A stretch of 64,000 nt of DNA from Bettongia penicillata ogilbyi (GCA_023548195.1 JAJHZJ010000807.1:297420-361419); one strand, 5' to 3'; shown: positions 1 to 10,980, counted from the stretch's first letter. Notes: generated from the sequence alone by a model not told the origin. Numbers and translations are program-made.

Positions 1-128
1 CCTTCCCTTCTCCTTTTTAGTGTTTGAGGAAAAATGGAGTCAGGAGGAAAAATGGAGTCAGAAAGAAATAGGAAGAGAGGGAGAGGAAGCACTGATCATA
101 GAGAATATTGTGTGTTGTCTTCTACAAT

Positions 129-386
129 TGGACAGCTGGTGGTGGTACAGTAAATAGCATTCCAGACCTGGAGTCAGGAACACTCATCCTCCTGAGTTCA
201 AATCTGGCTTCAGACACTTACTAGCTATGTGACCCTGGGCAAGTCTCTTAAACCTGTTTGTCTCTGCTTCTTCATCTGTAAAATAAGCTAGAGAAATGGC
301 AAACCCCTCCAGCATCTTGGCCAAGAAATCTCCAAATGGTGTTACGAAAAGATGAACATGAATGAAAATGATTGAAGAAAAACAAA
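129..386 (+). mobile_element. tRNA-headed SINE with RTE/BovB-type tail
   Basis: The head carries a degenerate Pol III B-box region (GAGTTCAAATCTGGC near 196) and the common marsupial SINE body 'acacttactagctatgtgaccctgggcaagt'-type text. The 3' part (about 290-386) reads as 'agaaatggcaaacccctccag' followed by 'gccaagaaatctccaaatgg', which is the tail shared with RTE/BovB LINEs. It ends in an A-rich stretch. Non-autonomous; probably moved by an RTE-clade LINE (inference). Family name (WSINE/Mar-like) not resolved. Confidence 0.85.
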
Positions 387-500
387 TCTCCAATTAGAAT
401 ATAAATTGCTTGAAGGCAAAACTTTCTATTTGCTTGTATTTTTGTCCTAGTACTTGGCATAGTATCTAGCATATAGAAAGTTTTCATAAATGTTCAATCT
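387..500 (+). mobile_element. L2/MIR-type LINE 3' tail fragment
   Basis: The stretch reads like the usual L2 3' end: 'gaatataaattgcttgaagg', then 'agtacttggcatagtatcta', then a tag resembling 'ataaatgttcaat'. It directly abuts the A-rich end of the preceding SINE. Too short to place in a subfamily. Confidence 0.65.
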
Positions 501-1558
501 CCATATCTATCATTGTTGATAAATTTATTCCATGGAAAATCATGCATAATGATGAAACATTTGAACATAATTGTACTGTGTCAATGCCAATGTAAGGGAA
601 GGGTTAGAACTACGCCCATTTTAGTTTTAGATATGTTATTTAGGTACAAATACTTTTTTGACTGAACAAAACAATCAGAACTGGGTATAATTAGGACTGG
701 TACACATACTTGAATGAATCAAAGACTGTATATAGGAGTCTAGGTCATACCTTAAGCAATTTTTATAAAAAGGAGACACTGTCTCATAATTTAAGACATT
801 TTCAGCATCTAGGTACTGTAAATTGGAGCTAGTACAGCATGGCATTTCCACACATGTTTAAAGATCAAAGGGAAGATAAGTTATGGAAGAGAAGGGACAT
901 ATCAAGAGGAGTCATTAGCTCTAGAGACACCTAGAAATTCCGAGAAAAAGGGAAGCTCTTTCCCAAATTTCCTCTCATGGTGGCAGTCTATTGATAGGTA
1001 CTATAGTATAATGTACTACTTTGTTAGTCAAACATTTCTACTAAATTGATTTTCCCACCAACCACAAAGACAAGGCTTAGAGATATAAAAGATGCAAATG
1101 TAATGTTAGGCAGAGAAAAAAAACACCTAGATATTAGGAATTTTCCAAACTGGAGTTTAGTGAGCATGATTGTATTCAGAACTGTTCATCAGAAATAAAT
1201 CTATATAAATGAAGGGGAGGAAATTAAGTAGGCTTAATTAGGGGCAAGTATAGTGCCTCCTGGCTTACAATAAGCTTATTATGAGTTTTTATGCCAATAT
1301 TGAAGAAAATAATAAAAAAGAAGAAAATTAATGAATATTGATCAAAGACAATGAATTTTTCTCTTTGGGTCATGCACTCCTTTTGTCATAACTAAGACTT
1401 TAGATTTTAGATTTTAGAGCTCAAAGTTTTAATTGGAAATTTATGTCCCCAAATATTTTTATAGCAATGGCTATAATATAAAACTTTATAATCATTAACA
1501 CCAAATATTTCTGTTAGTTTTCTTGAAGCTAAAAGAGATTACATATAAGGTCTTTGTT
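501..1558. other. Unassigned AT-rich sequence
   Basis: No convincing coding frame, repeat or RNA gene was recognised. Frames are closed by frequent stops and composition is AT-rich throughout. Confidence 0.5.
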
Positions 1559-1628
1559 TCTCACACACACGAATGCATATGTGTGTATACATTATACATA
1601 TATATAAATGTATGTATATATATGTGAT
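1559..1628. repeat. Mixed CA / TATG simple repeat
   Basis: Starts with a CACACACACAC run and passes into alternating purine-pyrimidine ATATGTGTATA-type sequence. Short overlapping frames on both strands here are artefacts of the repeat. Confidence 0.8.
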
Positions 1629-1763
1629 AAAATATGAAATAAAAATTACACTGAAACTTACTTTGAAAGTATCTGTGATTTCAAATACTTGCAAATACAG
1701 AAGGAAAGGGAATGGAAAAAGGAAAAGATCATTCCCTGCAAGAATCCACTTTTCCTTCTTTTC

Positions 1764-2253
1764 TTGTTGTGGATCAGTCATTCAGTCATATCTGACTCTT
1801 CATGGTCCTATGAATCTAGCAGGCCAGGCCCTTTACTCCATTATCTCTTGAAGTCCGTTGAAGCTTGTGTTCATCCTCTACTATCTTCTTCTCCTTTTGC
1901 CTTCAATCTTTCCCAACATTCAGCTTCAATATTTCACCTCCCAGTGAAGAGTCTGAATTGATTTAAGTATTGATTGATTTAACTCCTTATAGTCTCTGGG
2001 TCTCTCAAAAGTCTTCTCCAGAACCAAAAATCAATTGCATTGATTATGTGGAACTCAGTTTTCCTTATAGTCCAACTCACATAGTCTTAGATTACTACTA
2101 GAAAAAAAAATAGCTTTGATTATACAGACCCTTGTTGGCAAGGTGATGGCTCTGATTTTTTTTAGTATGTTATCCAGATTTACCATAGCTCTCCTTCCAA
2201 GGAGCAAGCATTGTTTAATGTTATAATAACAGTCACCATCTGCAGTGATCTTT
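1764..2253 (-). mobile_element. BovB-clade RTE LINE, 3' segment
   Basis: Read on the minus strand, this matches the end of the BovB reverse-transcriptase ORF and its 3' region. The frame at 2055-2276 contains ITADGDCYYNIKQCLLLGRR, followed by TLPTRVCIIKAIFF. Known BovB proteins have a highly similar block (ITADGDC...IKRRLLLGRK...TLPTKVR-VKA). The plus-strand text also follows the familiar antisense BovB order: 'gtcatatctgactcttcatgg', 'tctctcaaaagtcttctcca', 'gacccttgttggcaa', 'ctctccttccaaggag'. Stops and small indels show it is dead. An L1-derived element interrupts it at 2254 and the same LINE resumes at 3072. Confidence 0.85.
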
Positions 2254-3071
2254 TTTTTTTTTATTTCAGTTGACACTTTGTCAACTTTCTTATTTTATTT
2301 TATTTTTTTCTTTAAATATAAATTTATTTATTTAACTTTTTACATTCATTTTCACAAAATTTTGGGTTCCAAATTTTCTCCCCATTTATTCCCTCCCCCC
2401 ACCCCAATACACCAAGCATTCTAATTTTCCCTATCACCAATGTGCCCTCTCTTCTATCATCCCTCCCTTCTCTTGTCCCCATCTTCTCTTTTGTCCTGTA
2501 GGGACAGATGACTTTCTATTCCCCATTAACTGTATTTCTTATTTCCTAGTAGCAAGAACAATACTCAACAGTTGTTCCTAAAACTTTGAGTTCCAAATTC
2601 TCCCCATCCCTCCCTCCCCACCCATTCCCTTTGGGAAGGCAGGCAATTCAATATAGGTCATATCTGTGTAGTTTTGCAAATGACTTCGATAACAGTCATG
2701 TTGTGTAAGACTAACTGTATATCCCTCCCCTCTTGGCCAGCCCAGAAGTCTCTCTCACTGACCTGGAGTACCTGTGGGTGGAGGGACCTTCGCGGCCATT
2801 GGAGATTCTGTCCCTGAAGCCTGCTCGGATCTGCTCCTCTGGGGCCTCGCGGCCAGGACAGCACAGGGTTGGTCTCTGCCTCTGGAGTATGACGGACCCC
2901 TGGGGACTGCTTTCCAGGGCTCTCTGGAATGGAAATCTCTTCCAGTGTCTTTCTGCGCGGGTTCCACTGCTCCAGAATTTGTGGGGAATTCTTTTTACAG
3001 GAAATTTATGGGCTGTGGATTCAGAGCTAGCATACGTGAGTCTTTCTACTCCGTCATCTTGGCTCCTCCCC
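2254..3071 (-). mobile_element. ORF-less L1 derivative (5'UTR fused to 3'UTR)
   Basis: The insert is flanked by the perfect 14-bp duplication CTGCAGTGATCTTT (2240-2253 and 3072-3085). On the minus strand it begins with the L1/HAL1 5' terminus (GGAGCCAAGATGACGGAG, about 3050-3068). It runs through 5'UTR sequence to about 2735, then jumps to L1 3'UTR sequence matching the end of the HAL1 at 26070-26486, and ends in a poly-A (poly-T at 2251-2262 on plus). No ORF1 or ORF2 remains, and the frames across it are UTR artefacts. An A-rich stretch followed by a second poly-A (2263-2310) may be a short 3' transduction. Confidence 0.85.
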
Positions 3072-3265
3072 CTGCAGTGATCTTTGCACCCAAGAATATA
3101 CAATCTGACATTGCTTCTATTTCTCTTCCCTTTATTTGCCAAGAAATAATGGGGCCAATTGCTATGATCTTAGTTTTTTGGAATTTTTCATGTTAACTTT
3201 CAGGATAACTTATATTCTTCTCTTTTACTGTCATCAAGAGGCTTCTTAATTCTTTCCCAGGAGCT
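3072..3265 (-). mobile_element. BovB-clade RTE LINE, continuation upstream of insertion
   Basis: Starts with the second copy of the 14-bp duplication and continues the BovB sequence exactly where it stopped at 2253. The plus-strand text 'gccaagaaataatggggcca', then 'ctatgatcttagttttttgg', then 'gtcatcaagaggcttcttaa' follows antisense BovB. With 1764-2253 it forms one LINE fragment of about 0.7 kb, truncated at its 5' side. Confidence 0.82.
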
Positions 3266-3695
3266 TAATAATACTTTATTAACTTGCTGACTACTTATTT
3301 ATTAAACAGAAAAAATGCTCAACAAGAATATATTTGCCCTTATCTTACTGAGAAAACACCTCCTACACCTTTATAGGAAAACATTTTGGTCAGCAGGGCA
3401 GGATGTGACGATTCAAGCCTTCTCTGTTAATCCACATGATCTCAGGGCCCTGATTCCATGAGGGTAACCCTTTTTATTTGCATGGGTGATCAACATGGCA
3501 TATCAAAAAAAGCAGAGTCCATGGAAAATATGTTGAAAAAGATAAAGGCTTGGGCCTGCTGGTCCAGTCAAGTCCTGGGGATAACTTTGTCACCTTCCAA
3601 AGATAAAATTGACTAACTGGAATGGAGAGAGAAGTTGATATTACTCCCAATTTGCTTCTACTACGGGAAATATGTAAAAAAATACACACATCCAT

Positions 3696-3747
<52 letters not shown>

Positions 3748-4350
3748 GATGGGAAGGTAGCTATCCTGATAGATTATTTTAAAGCATCTACTGGAGTGGT
3801 TGATATGTATACAGGTGAGATGAGACTATCTTAGAAATTTATATTTTGCTAAACCCTAAAACTAGCCATTTTATTCTTCACTAACAAATAATCTCTTAGA
3901 AAAAGCATCCCAGTAATTTAAATGAAAGGTACCTTTCTACAAGTGTGATTTATGACCTCTTTAAGAAGCTAAATCAGCATTTCCAAAAATATCTTGTAGA
4001 GCCTATTAATGGGGCCATGTCATTGATTGCTAATCAAGGAAAGTGACACTCATTCAGGGCTATTTACCCTGCCATCCAAGCAGGTCAGTCTTTAGAACCT
4101 CAGTGCCAAACTGATGATACTATAATATCAGTACTTAACTTTAAAAATTACATGCAGAGGCATATAGACTCAGAATATAAGAATAACAAAACAAATTAGC
4201 TATGATAATAGAAGTAAAATGGTATTTGGTTACCTAAATATAAACAATTATGATTACAAAACAATGATTACCAACGTAAAATCTCTGTGCTTATGATAAA
4301 TTTGTGTGTTATCTTTGACAGTATAAAATATGGTATATTAAATTTGCCAG
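3266..4350. other. Unassigned sequence with a (GT)23 tract
   Basis: Nothing coding was recognised. A pure (GT)n microsatellite occupies 3699-3744. The rest is AT-rich single-copy-looking DNA. Confidence 0.5.
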
Positions 4351-5189
4351 TTTTTTTTCAATTTATTTATTTATTTTTAGTTTTCAACATTTATTTCCAC
4401 AAGATTTTGAGTTTCAAATTTTTTTCCCATCTCTCCCCTTCCCCCACCCCAAAAAACCTTTCCTTCTGATTTCCTCTTTCCCCAATTTAACCTCCTTTCT
4501 ATCATACCCCTTCCTTTCCTTATCCCCATTTTCTCTTTCTTTTCTTGTAGGGCAGTATAGATTTCTACACCCCATTACCTGTATTTCTTATTTCCCAGTT
4601 ATATGCAAAAACGATTCTCAACACTGGTTCCTAAAACTTTGAGTTCCAACTTCTCTCCCTCCCCACCCATTCCCACTGAGAAGGCAAGCAATTCAATACA
4701 GGCCATATATGTGAAGTTTTGCTGAAGACTTCCACAATAGTCATGTTATGAAAGTCTGACTATATTTCCCTCCATCTCATCATGCTCCCCCATTTATTCC
4801 ATTTTCTCTTTTGAACATATCCCTCCCCAAAAGTGTTTACCTCTAATTACCCCCTCCTCTCATTTGACCTCCCTTCTATCATTTCACCCACACTCCCCTT
4901 ATCCCCTTCTCCCCTACCTAGTTGTAGTGTAAGATAGATTTCCAAACTAAATTGAGGGTGAATGTTATTCACTCCTCAAGCCAAATGTGATGAGAGTAAG
5001 CTTCACTCTTTTGCTCCAAACTACCCCTTATACTCTCCATTGAAAAAGAGGGTTTTTTTTGCCTTTTTTATGAGAGATAATTTGCTCCATTCTATTTCTC
5101 CCTTTCTACTCCCATTATATTCCTCTCTCAGGACATAAGTTCATTTTTTTAGACAAAAAAATGCCTTCCTATTCAAACTCACTCTGTGC

Positions 5190-5191
<2 letters not shown>

Positions 5192-5224
<33 letters not shown>

Positions 5225-5254
5225 AGGGAGGGAGGGAGAGAGAGAGAGAGAGAG
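5192..5254. repeat. Compound (GT)n-(GGGA)n-(GA)n microsatellite inside HAL1
   Basis: A GT run is followed by GGAGGGAGGGAG and then GA repeats. It occupies the same position, just 3' of ORF1, as the CA tract at 25589-25637 and the GT tract at 55614-55637 in other HAL1 copies. Confidence 0.85.
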
Positions 5255-5389
5255 ATGTGTATAATCCCACCAACTACCCAAATACTGAGAAAAGTCTTGA
5301 GTTACAAATATTATCTTTCCATGTAGGAATGTAAACAGTTCAACTTTAGTAAGTCACTTAGGATTTCTCTTTCCTCTTTACCTTTTCAT

Positions 5390-6475
5390 ACTTCTCTTGA
5401 TTCTTGCATTTGGAAGCTAAATTTTCTACTTAACTCTGGTCTTTTCATCAAGAATGCTTCAAAGTCTTCTATTTCATTGAATAATCATTTTTTCCCTTGA
5501 CGTATTATACTCACTTTTGCGGGATAGGTGATTCTTGGTTTTAACCAAGACTTCTGGAATATCATATTCCAAATCCCTCAACTCTTTAACTTAGAAACTG
5601 CCAGATCCTGTGTTATCCTGATTGTATTCCCACAATACTGTTAATTGTTTCTTTCTGACTGCTTGCAATATTTTCTCCTTGACTTAGGAACTCTGGAATT
5701 TGGTTACAATATTGTTGGAGGTTTTCTTTTCAGATCTCTTTCAGGAGGTGATCAGTGAATTCTTTCAATATTTATTTTACCCTCTGGTTCTAGAATATTA
5801 GCACAGTTTTCCTTGACAATTTCATGAAAGATAATGTCTAGACTCTTTTTTGATCATGGTTTTCAGGTAGTGCCATAATTTTTAAATTGTCTCTCCTGGA
5901 TCTATTTTCCAGGTCAGTTATTTTTCCAATGAGATATTTCACATTTTCTCCTATTTTTTTTCACCTTTTCATTTTGCTTTTTAATTTCTTGATTTCTCAT
6001 AAAGTTGTTAGCTTTCATCTGCTCCATTCTAATTTTTAAAAACTATTTTCTTCAGTGAGCTTTTGAACCTCCTTTTCCATTTGGCTAACTCTGCTTTTTA
6101 AAGCATTCTTCTCCTCATTGGCTTTTTGGGCTCTTTTTTTCCATTTAGGTTAGTCTATTTTTAAAAGTGTTAATTTCTTTAGCATCTTTTTGGATCCTCT
6201 TTACAAACTGTTGACTCGCTTCTCATGATTTTCTTGCATCACTGTCACTTTTCTTCCCATTTTTTCCTTCACCTCTCTAACTTGATTTTCAAAATCCTTT
6301 TTGAGCTCACCCATGGCCTGTGACCATTACATATTTATTTGGGAAGTGTTGGATGCAGAAGCCTTGACTTTTTGTGTCTTCCTCTGCTGCTATGCATTGT
6401 TCTTCCTCATCTGAAAGGATGGAAGAAAATATCTGTTCACCAAGAAAGTAACCTTCTATAGTCTTATTTTCCCCC
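5390..6475 (-). pseudogene. HAL1 ORF1 remnant
   Basis: The order and wording match the better preserved ORF1 copies: coiled-coil segment (antisense of QMEKEVQK-type blocks, about 6000-6300), a middle RNA-recognition region (antisense of NRSRRDNLK, near 5890-5920) and a C-terminal region (antisense of QDLAAS/RITYPAK-type text near 5520-5640). Frames are broken by many stops and indels, so no ORF1 protein is possible. In L1 this protein is the trimeric RNA chaperone of the retrotransposition particle. Confidence 0.75.
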
Positions 6476-7214
6476 CTTTTGCACATTTTCCCAGTTATCT
6501 ACTTGACTTTTGAGTCCTTTGAGAAGAGGAAGGTATTCTCTGGGGACCTGTAAGTTCTCAGTTCTTCCAAGGTAGTACAATCAAGGGAGAGGAGTTTACT
6601 CTCTGGTCTGGGAGCAACCAAGGATTTTCTGCCCAAGATCTGCCATTAGAATACCATTTCCAGAGGTTCCACCAGCTACACCACACTAACACTCCCCCTT
6701 ACCCCAGGACCGCCACTCAGGTTTGAGACCCAGATGATCAACTCGGTTTCCCCAGGGTCTTTAGGGCAACAGTTCCAAAATGGATGCTGCTGCTGCTGCC
6801 GCCACCTGGAACCTGGGCAATGGGAGGACCCTGCTCCCTTCTCACCCAGGTGAAAAAGCTTTCTCACTGACTTTTGAAGCTTTCTTTGGTCTTTGTGGGT
6901 TGAGGGATCTGGGATCTGCAGCTGATCCAGGGGATTCTGCCTCCAAGGTCTGCTACATTGCTGTTCCTGCTGGTGCAGCATGATGAGGCTAGGCTGAATT
7001 CTGAGGTCTATGCTCCCCTCTATGCCCGTTTGATAGCCCTCTCCTGTCAGCCTTCCGGGTTGCCTTGCACTGGAACTCTTTTACACTTTGTCATTTTTTA
7101 GCTTCTGCTGTTCTAGAATTTGCTTAGAGTCATTTTTCGCAGGTATTTTATGGGCTGTGGGGGAAGAGTTCGAGTAGGTGCATCTTTCTACTCTGCCATC
7201 TTGGCTCTGCCCCT

Positions 7215-8444
7215 TCCAAAGGCTTTTTTTTTCTTTTTTTTAGTTTGAAAATAACACTTTTACTTACTCCCTTCAAAATAATATCCAATATGCCTTTGAA
7301 ATTCTGCATTCTCTCCCTGTCACACTCTCTGTGTGTGTCTCTCTCTCCCCCTTTCCCTCTTCTCCTCCCTTCTCCCTTCCTTCTTCTGTCTCCCTCCATT
7401 TTCCCTGCCAACTCACCCTCTCTGCTTAATTTTATTTTAAAAACTCAAATGACTAGCTCGGCTCTAACATGTGTTTGACAGAAATAATTTAAAAGTAATT
7501 ATATAGAACCAAGCATTTAGGCTCTTGGGTAATTTGAATGCAACTTCTCTTACCCCTTATAATTATGTTTCCTTGATTTTATGTTGTTGAATGAACATTA
7601 TACTTAAAGAAATGTGGAAATCGTGACTTTGAAGTACTCATCCTGAAGTATACCTTTTCAATTAATCATGACAAAAAGTAAACAGCAATACCTTCTTCCA
7701 CTGTTCATAGTAATTAAACAAGTAATTATTTTATGACCAAACACTTAGAAATCAACCCAGTTAGAGCCTTTGTCCATTCAAGTCAATTGTTAACTCATCT
7801 ATCTATAGAAATAAAGGGTATATTTGAACAGAGTACTTGGAATGTTGCTTTAATTTCCAGATTTGCTTTAACTTGAAATCTCTTCTTAGTTAATTAAAAT
7901 TATCAAGGGTAACATTGTACTTCTACATATGTCAACAACTTTCTAAGACAGGCTGTGAAATGTGTGAAATTTTAAGAACATATACATCTTTCCATTACAT
8001 TAAAAAAAAATTCCCAACTTTGTTATTCTTATCAGTCCTATTGGGTTCTCTTTCTCAGAGAATGGAAAACAAACGTAATCTTCTATCTCATCCCTCTAAG
8101 AATATGGAAGGTATTCATGTATATTTTGTGCCTGGACTGTAAGAAATCCCACTCTCTTTCTGGTGTATTATATATAAAACTTTATAAATATAAGCTCAAA
8201 ACTTGCAACATAGATAAATATATAATCTTCCTATCTGAGCATAACAATTAATTATAAAACTAGAGAATATATGTGTGTATACACACACACACACATACAC
8301 ACACACACACACACACATACACACACACACACACACACCCCTGAATCTGTATCTATATACTCTTGAATATATGTATATATACACACACATGGTGAAGGGA
8401 TTTTGGAGAACTCAGGCCCAGATGGTCAAGGAATAAAAGAAAAA
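7215..8444. other. Unassigned sequence with pyrimidine-rich and CA/TA simple repeats
   Basis: Poly-T about 7224-7241 and a CT-rich stretch about 7315-7400 are followed by unique AT-rich DNA. An interrupted (CA)n lies at 8281-8338 with TATATAC repeats to about 8395. No gene was recognised. Confidence 0.55.
8281..8338. repeat. Interrupted (CA)n microsatellite
   Basis: ACACAC runs are interrupted by single T substitutions (ATAC). The Val/Tyr/Cys-rich frame across it on the minus strand is an artefact. Confidence 0.9.
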
Positions 8445-8685
8445 TACATTTGTTAATTTCCTACTATGTGCTTAAGCTCTTTATAAATGTATCATTTGAT
8501 CCTCAAAAGAAAGTTGAAAACTCGGTGATATTTTCCCCATTTTATGTTTGGAGAAACTGAGACAGAAGTTAAATGAAATTGTCCAAGGTCACATGGCAAA
8601 CAACTTTCTGAAGCTGAATTTGGATGTAGGTCTTCCTGACTCCGGTCCAGTACTCCATCAACTCATATATCCATCCTTATTTATT
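8445..8685 (-). mobile_element. tRNA-headed CORE-type SINE (MIR/Mar-like)
   Basis: Plus-strand text follows the antisense SINE order: 'cctactatgtgctta', 'atcatttgatcctca', 'ttggagaaactgagacagaa', 'ccaaggtcacatggc', 'gtaggtcttcctgactccgg', 'actccatcaactca'. The head is at the right, so the element lies on the minus strand. It is diverged. Confidence 0.75.
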
Positions 8686-8989
8686 GAAGATAGTGACTTT
8701 CAGAGATAACTCTAGAAAATGAACAGCTTGGTAAGAAGATGGTTTCAGAGAAGGATATAAGAGTATTGCGACGGGGGCATTAGGTGCAGGAATGACTGAA
8801 TCTTGGCCAGGGAGTTAGGATAAGAGAGAACAAATCTAACATGGTATAAGAAAAAAAAATATTTCCCTGGTGACATAAAACTCTGATGAGGAGGGCTTTA
8901 GTTAAAATCCATTGGCAAGTGGAAATTATGATTCGTGATGGATAAACCATATACCATCGAATTAAATTAATATGACACCTCAAGAATAA

Positions 8990-9160
8990 ACAATCATGAA
9001 CATTTATTTAGTACCTCCCATTTTTCAGCACTGTGATAAATCGTGGGGATGCAAGAAGAGGAAAAAAGAAGGCAATTCCTACTTTCTCGAAGAACTTCAA
9101 ATCTAATGGAATAATAAAATGCCTGATAACGTATAAGAGATGATATCGACAAAGAGGAGA
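8990..9160 (-). mobile_element. L2-type LINE 3' end fragment
   Basis: Antisense L2 tail: 'gaacatttatttagtacctc', a diverged 'ctgtgataaatcgtgggg', 'caagaagaggaaaa' and 'cttcaaatctaatgg'. These are the same landmarks as in the longer copy at 15741-16715. Confidence 0.65.
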
Positions 9161-9212
9161 AATGTTAACAAGGGTTTTCAGGTGCCTATTTGTAATTTCT
9201 TGACTTAGAGAC

Positions 9213-9236
9213 CCTGATGATGATGATGATGATATT
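9213..9236. repeat. (GAT)n trinucleotide repeat
   Basis: About seven GAT units in a row, followed by AT-rich ATAATAAT sequence. Confidence 0.85.
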
Positions 9237-9363
9237 TATGATAATAATATTAATAATAGCTAGAACTTATAGAACTATTAGACTATTATAAATGTGTACC
9301 ATTTATGTCCATGAGGGAATGACACCCAGAAAAGCTAAAAAGAAAAAATAGTCCTTTAAGAGG

Positions 9364-9556
9364 TTGTGTTGCATAGTGAATTGGACACTGTATTTAGAAT
9401 CAGGGAGATCTGGATTCAAATCCTTCTCAGACACTTATTACCTTTGTGTCCTTGTGCAAATCATTTAATCTGCCTGTGTCTCTATTTCCTCATCTGTAAA
9501 AGGAGGTTGGACTATATGACTTCTGAGGTCCCTTCCTATTGTATGATTCCATGAAT
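9364..9556 (+). mobile_element. tRNA-headed SINE with CR1/L3-type tail
   Basis: The head shows 'gcatagtgaattggacactg', 'ggattcaaatccttctcaga' (B-box region) and 'cctcatctgtaaaagg'. The 3' part, 'ggttggactatatgacttct', then 'gaggtcccttcctattgtat' and 'gattccatgaa', is the signature end of CR1/L3 LINEs. This tail differs from the RTE tail of the SINEs at 129 and 14855. Confidence 0.82.
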
Positions 9557-10006
9557 CTCTGTCTCCTCTAACTTTGGAATGTATGCATTGCTAGTCCCAG
9601 TCACACCTTTTCTCCTCCCACTAGGCAGTTATTAATCACCTTATTAAAGTCCTGCAGAAAGAGTAGGGAAATCGTGAAGAGAAAATTGAAAAAATGAATG
9701 ACATTATATGATCTACCAGTTCAGCCTAGCCCCAGAAACTAAAATAGTGCTCTGAGTCATTTAGCAGAAAATGTCAGCAGAAAAATCCTGAAACTAGATT
9801 ATCTGTTGGGAGAGAAATTAATCCAAATATTAATAAATCAGAACCATAGTTTTCTCAAATTAATTCCACCTAGAGACAGAATAAATTCTGGTACTTTATA
9901 ATCAAACCTAAACACTCCTTTTCCCTTTTCTGTATCTGTGTATACAAAAATAAAGCAAATAAAGTATTGTCCCTCCTTGTCACAGCTCTTGTTTAAAATT
10001 AAAGGC

Positions 10007-10142
10007 AGGAGGCAGAGTCAAGATGGTAGTGACTACAATCCAGATGAACTCTTTTGACATTCACATCCAAACAACTTTAAAAAATAGCACATCAAATTGA
10101 ATTCTGGAATGCCCTAACTAGTGAAAGGTCAGAGTTAGACAT
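10007..10142 (+). mobile_element. L1 5'-end fragment
   Basis: Begins GGAGGCAGAGTCAAGATGGT, the same L1 5' terminal motif seen at the starts of the other L1/HAL1 copies, and continues 'gacattcacatccaaacaac' and 'gaaaggtcagagtt'. Only the 5' ~135 bp is present, the reverse of the usual 5' truncation, so the 3' part was probably deleted. Confidence 0.65.
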
Positions 10143-10289
10143 TTTTGCCTCCCAAGACAACTTAATGGATAAAAAAAAAGAGGTTAATTTACCTAATATT
10201 GAATTATATTCTAAAGTGAAGTCTTCAATTCCACTTTACTTTGAATTATTTTTCTAATCTATTGTCTCATTGTTTTTCTGTCATGGAAA

Positions 10290-10400
10290 TACAATACAAT
10301 ATGAGGATGGTAATAGCACTTTTTTTCCTAGGGTTGTTGAGAGGATCATATGAGATCCTCTCACTGCAAAGTGTTTAGCACCATATCTGTTGCATAATAA
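10290..10400 (+). mobile_element. CORE-type SINE, 3' half
   Basis: The landmarks 'gatggtaatagcac', 'cctagggttgttgagaggat', 'catatgagatcc' and 'gcaaagtgtttagcacc' match the 3' half of MIR/Mar-type SINEs. The tRNA head is missing. Confidence 0.7.
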
Positions 10401-10407
10401 GCAATAC

Positions 10408-10520
10408 TCATAATAATAATAAATAAAAATAATTGCTCATAATAAGTAATATGAGTATGACAACAGCGATTACTACTACTACTACAATTTCTGTTGCTAC
10501 TATTATTACTACTTTGTGTC

Positions 10521-10570
<50 letters not shown>

Positions 10571-10640
10571 GCTACTACTACTACTATGGCTTTTGGCATT
10601 CCTTTAACTGCGGCTGCTGCAACTACTACAATGGCTACTT
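10408..10640. repeat. Triplet repeat block (TAA)n then (ACT)n
   Basis: Begins with AATAATAAT units, then imperfect ACT/ATT triplets, then an uninterrupted CTA tract at about 10521-10570, then imperfect ACT units. It abuts the A-rich end of the SINE at 10290-10400, the usual seed for such arrays. The poly-Thr (plus) and poly-Val (minus) frames are repeat artefacts. Confidence 0.9.
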
Positions 10641-10938
10641 TGAGATAGTTCTTTGAACATAATTGATATTAGCATTTTCCTACTAACCTCAATTTTAATT
10701 CTAGGGTAAATAGTGTGAGATCATTCAACCTAAGATACTCATAGCTATTAATACTTTAATTAAAAATAGTATTTATTAATTGAATCCACCAGTGCTTAAT
10801 CAAAATGTATAAATCCTGTGCAAGACAGGGGGGATTTAGGTGGAGATTTCTGTTAATGGAGGATATGGGACATTCTGGTAATGTAACTTCGGACTCCATT
10901 CACATATAAGTATATCCTTATCTTGGATTGATAAGAAT

Positions 10939-10980
10939 GACATAGGCATTGAAATGGCACATAGGCATTGAAATGGCAAA
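10939..10980. repeat. Short direct tandem duplication
   Basis: The unit ACATAGGCATTGAAATGGC occurs twice back to back, separated by one base, with no mismatch. Confidence 0.85.

Larger units (their letters stand above)
4351..7214 (-). mobile_element. HAL1 (ORF2-less L1), near full length
   Basis: On the minus strand the 5' end is GGGGCAGAGCCAAGATGGCA (7195-7214). The 5'UTR runs to about 6480, a decayed ORF1 occupies about 6475-5390, then comes a 3' region with an internal GT/CA microsatellite, and the end is a poly-A (poly-T 4351-4358). There is no ORF2 between ORF1 and the 3'UTR. The segment after ORF1 is the same as in the copies at 23678-26486 and 54807-57415, so absence of ORF2 is a family property rather than a local deletion. 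A clear target-site duplication was not found. Confidence 0.85.

Noticed and set aside
129..386. Functional tRNA gene
   Set aside because: The tRNA-like head belongs to a SINE, with no intact cloverleaf and with a LINE-derived tail.
2711..3196. 115-143 residue frames on both strands
   Set aside because: They lie in L1 5'UTR sequence of the ORF-less insert and cross its boundary into BovB.
10408..10648. Poly-Thr and poly-Val proteins on opposite strands
   Set aside because: Pure products of the ACT/TAC triplet array.
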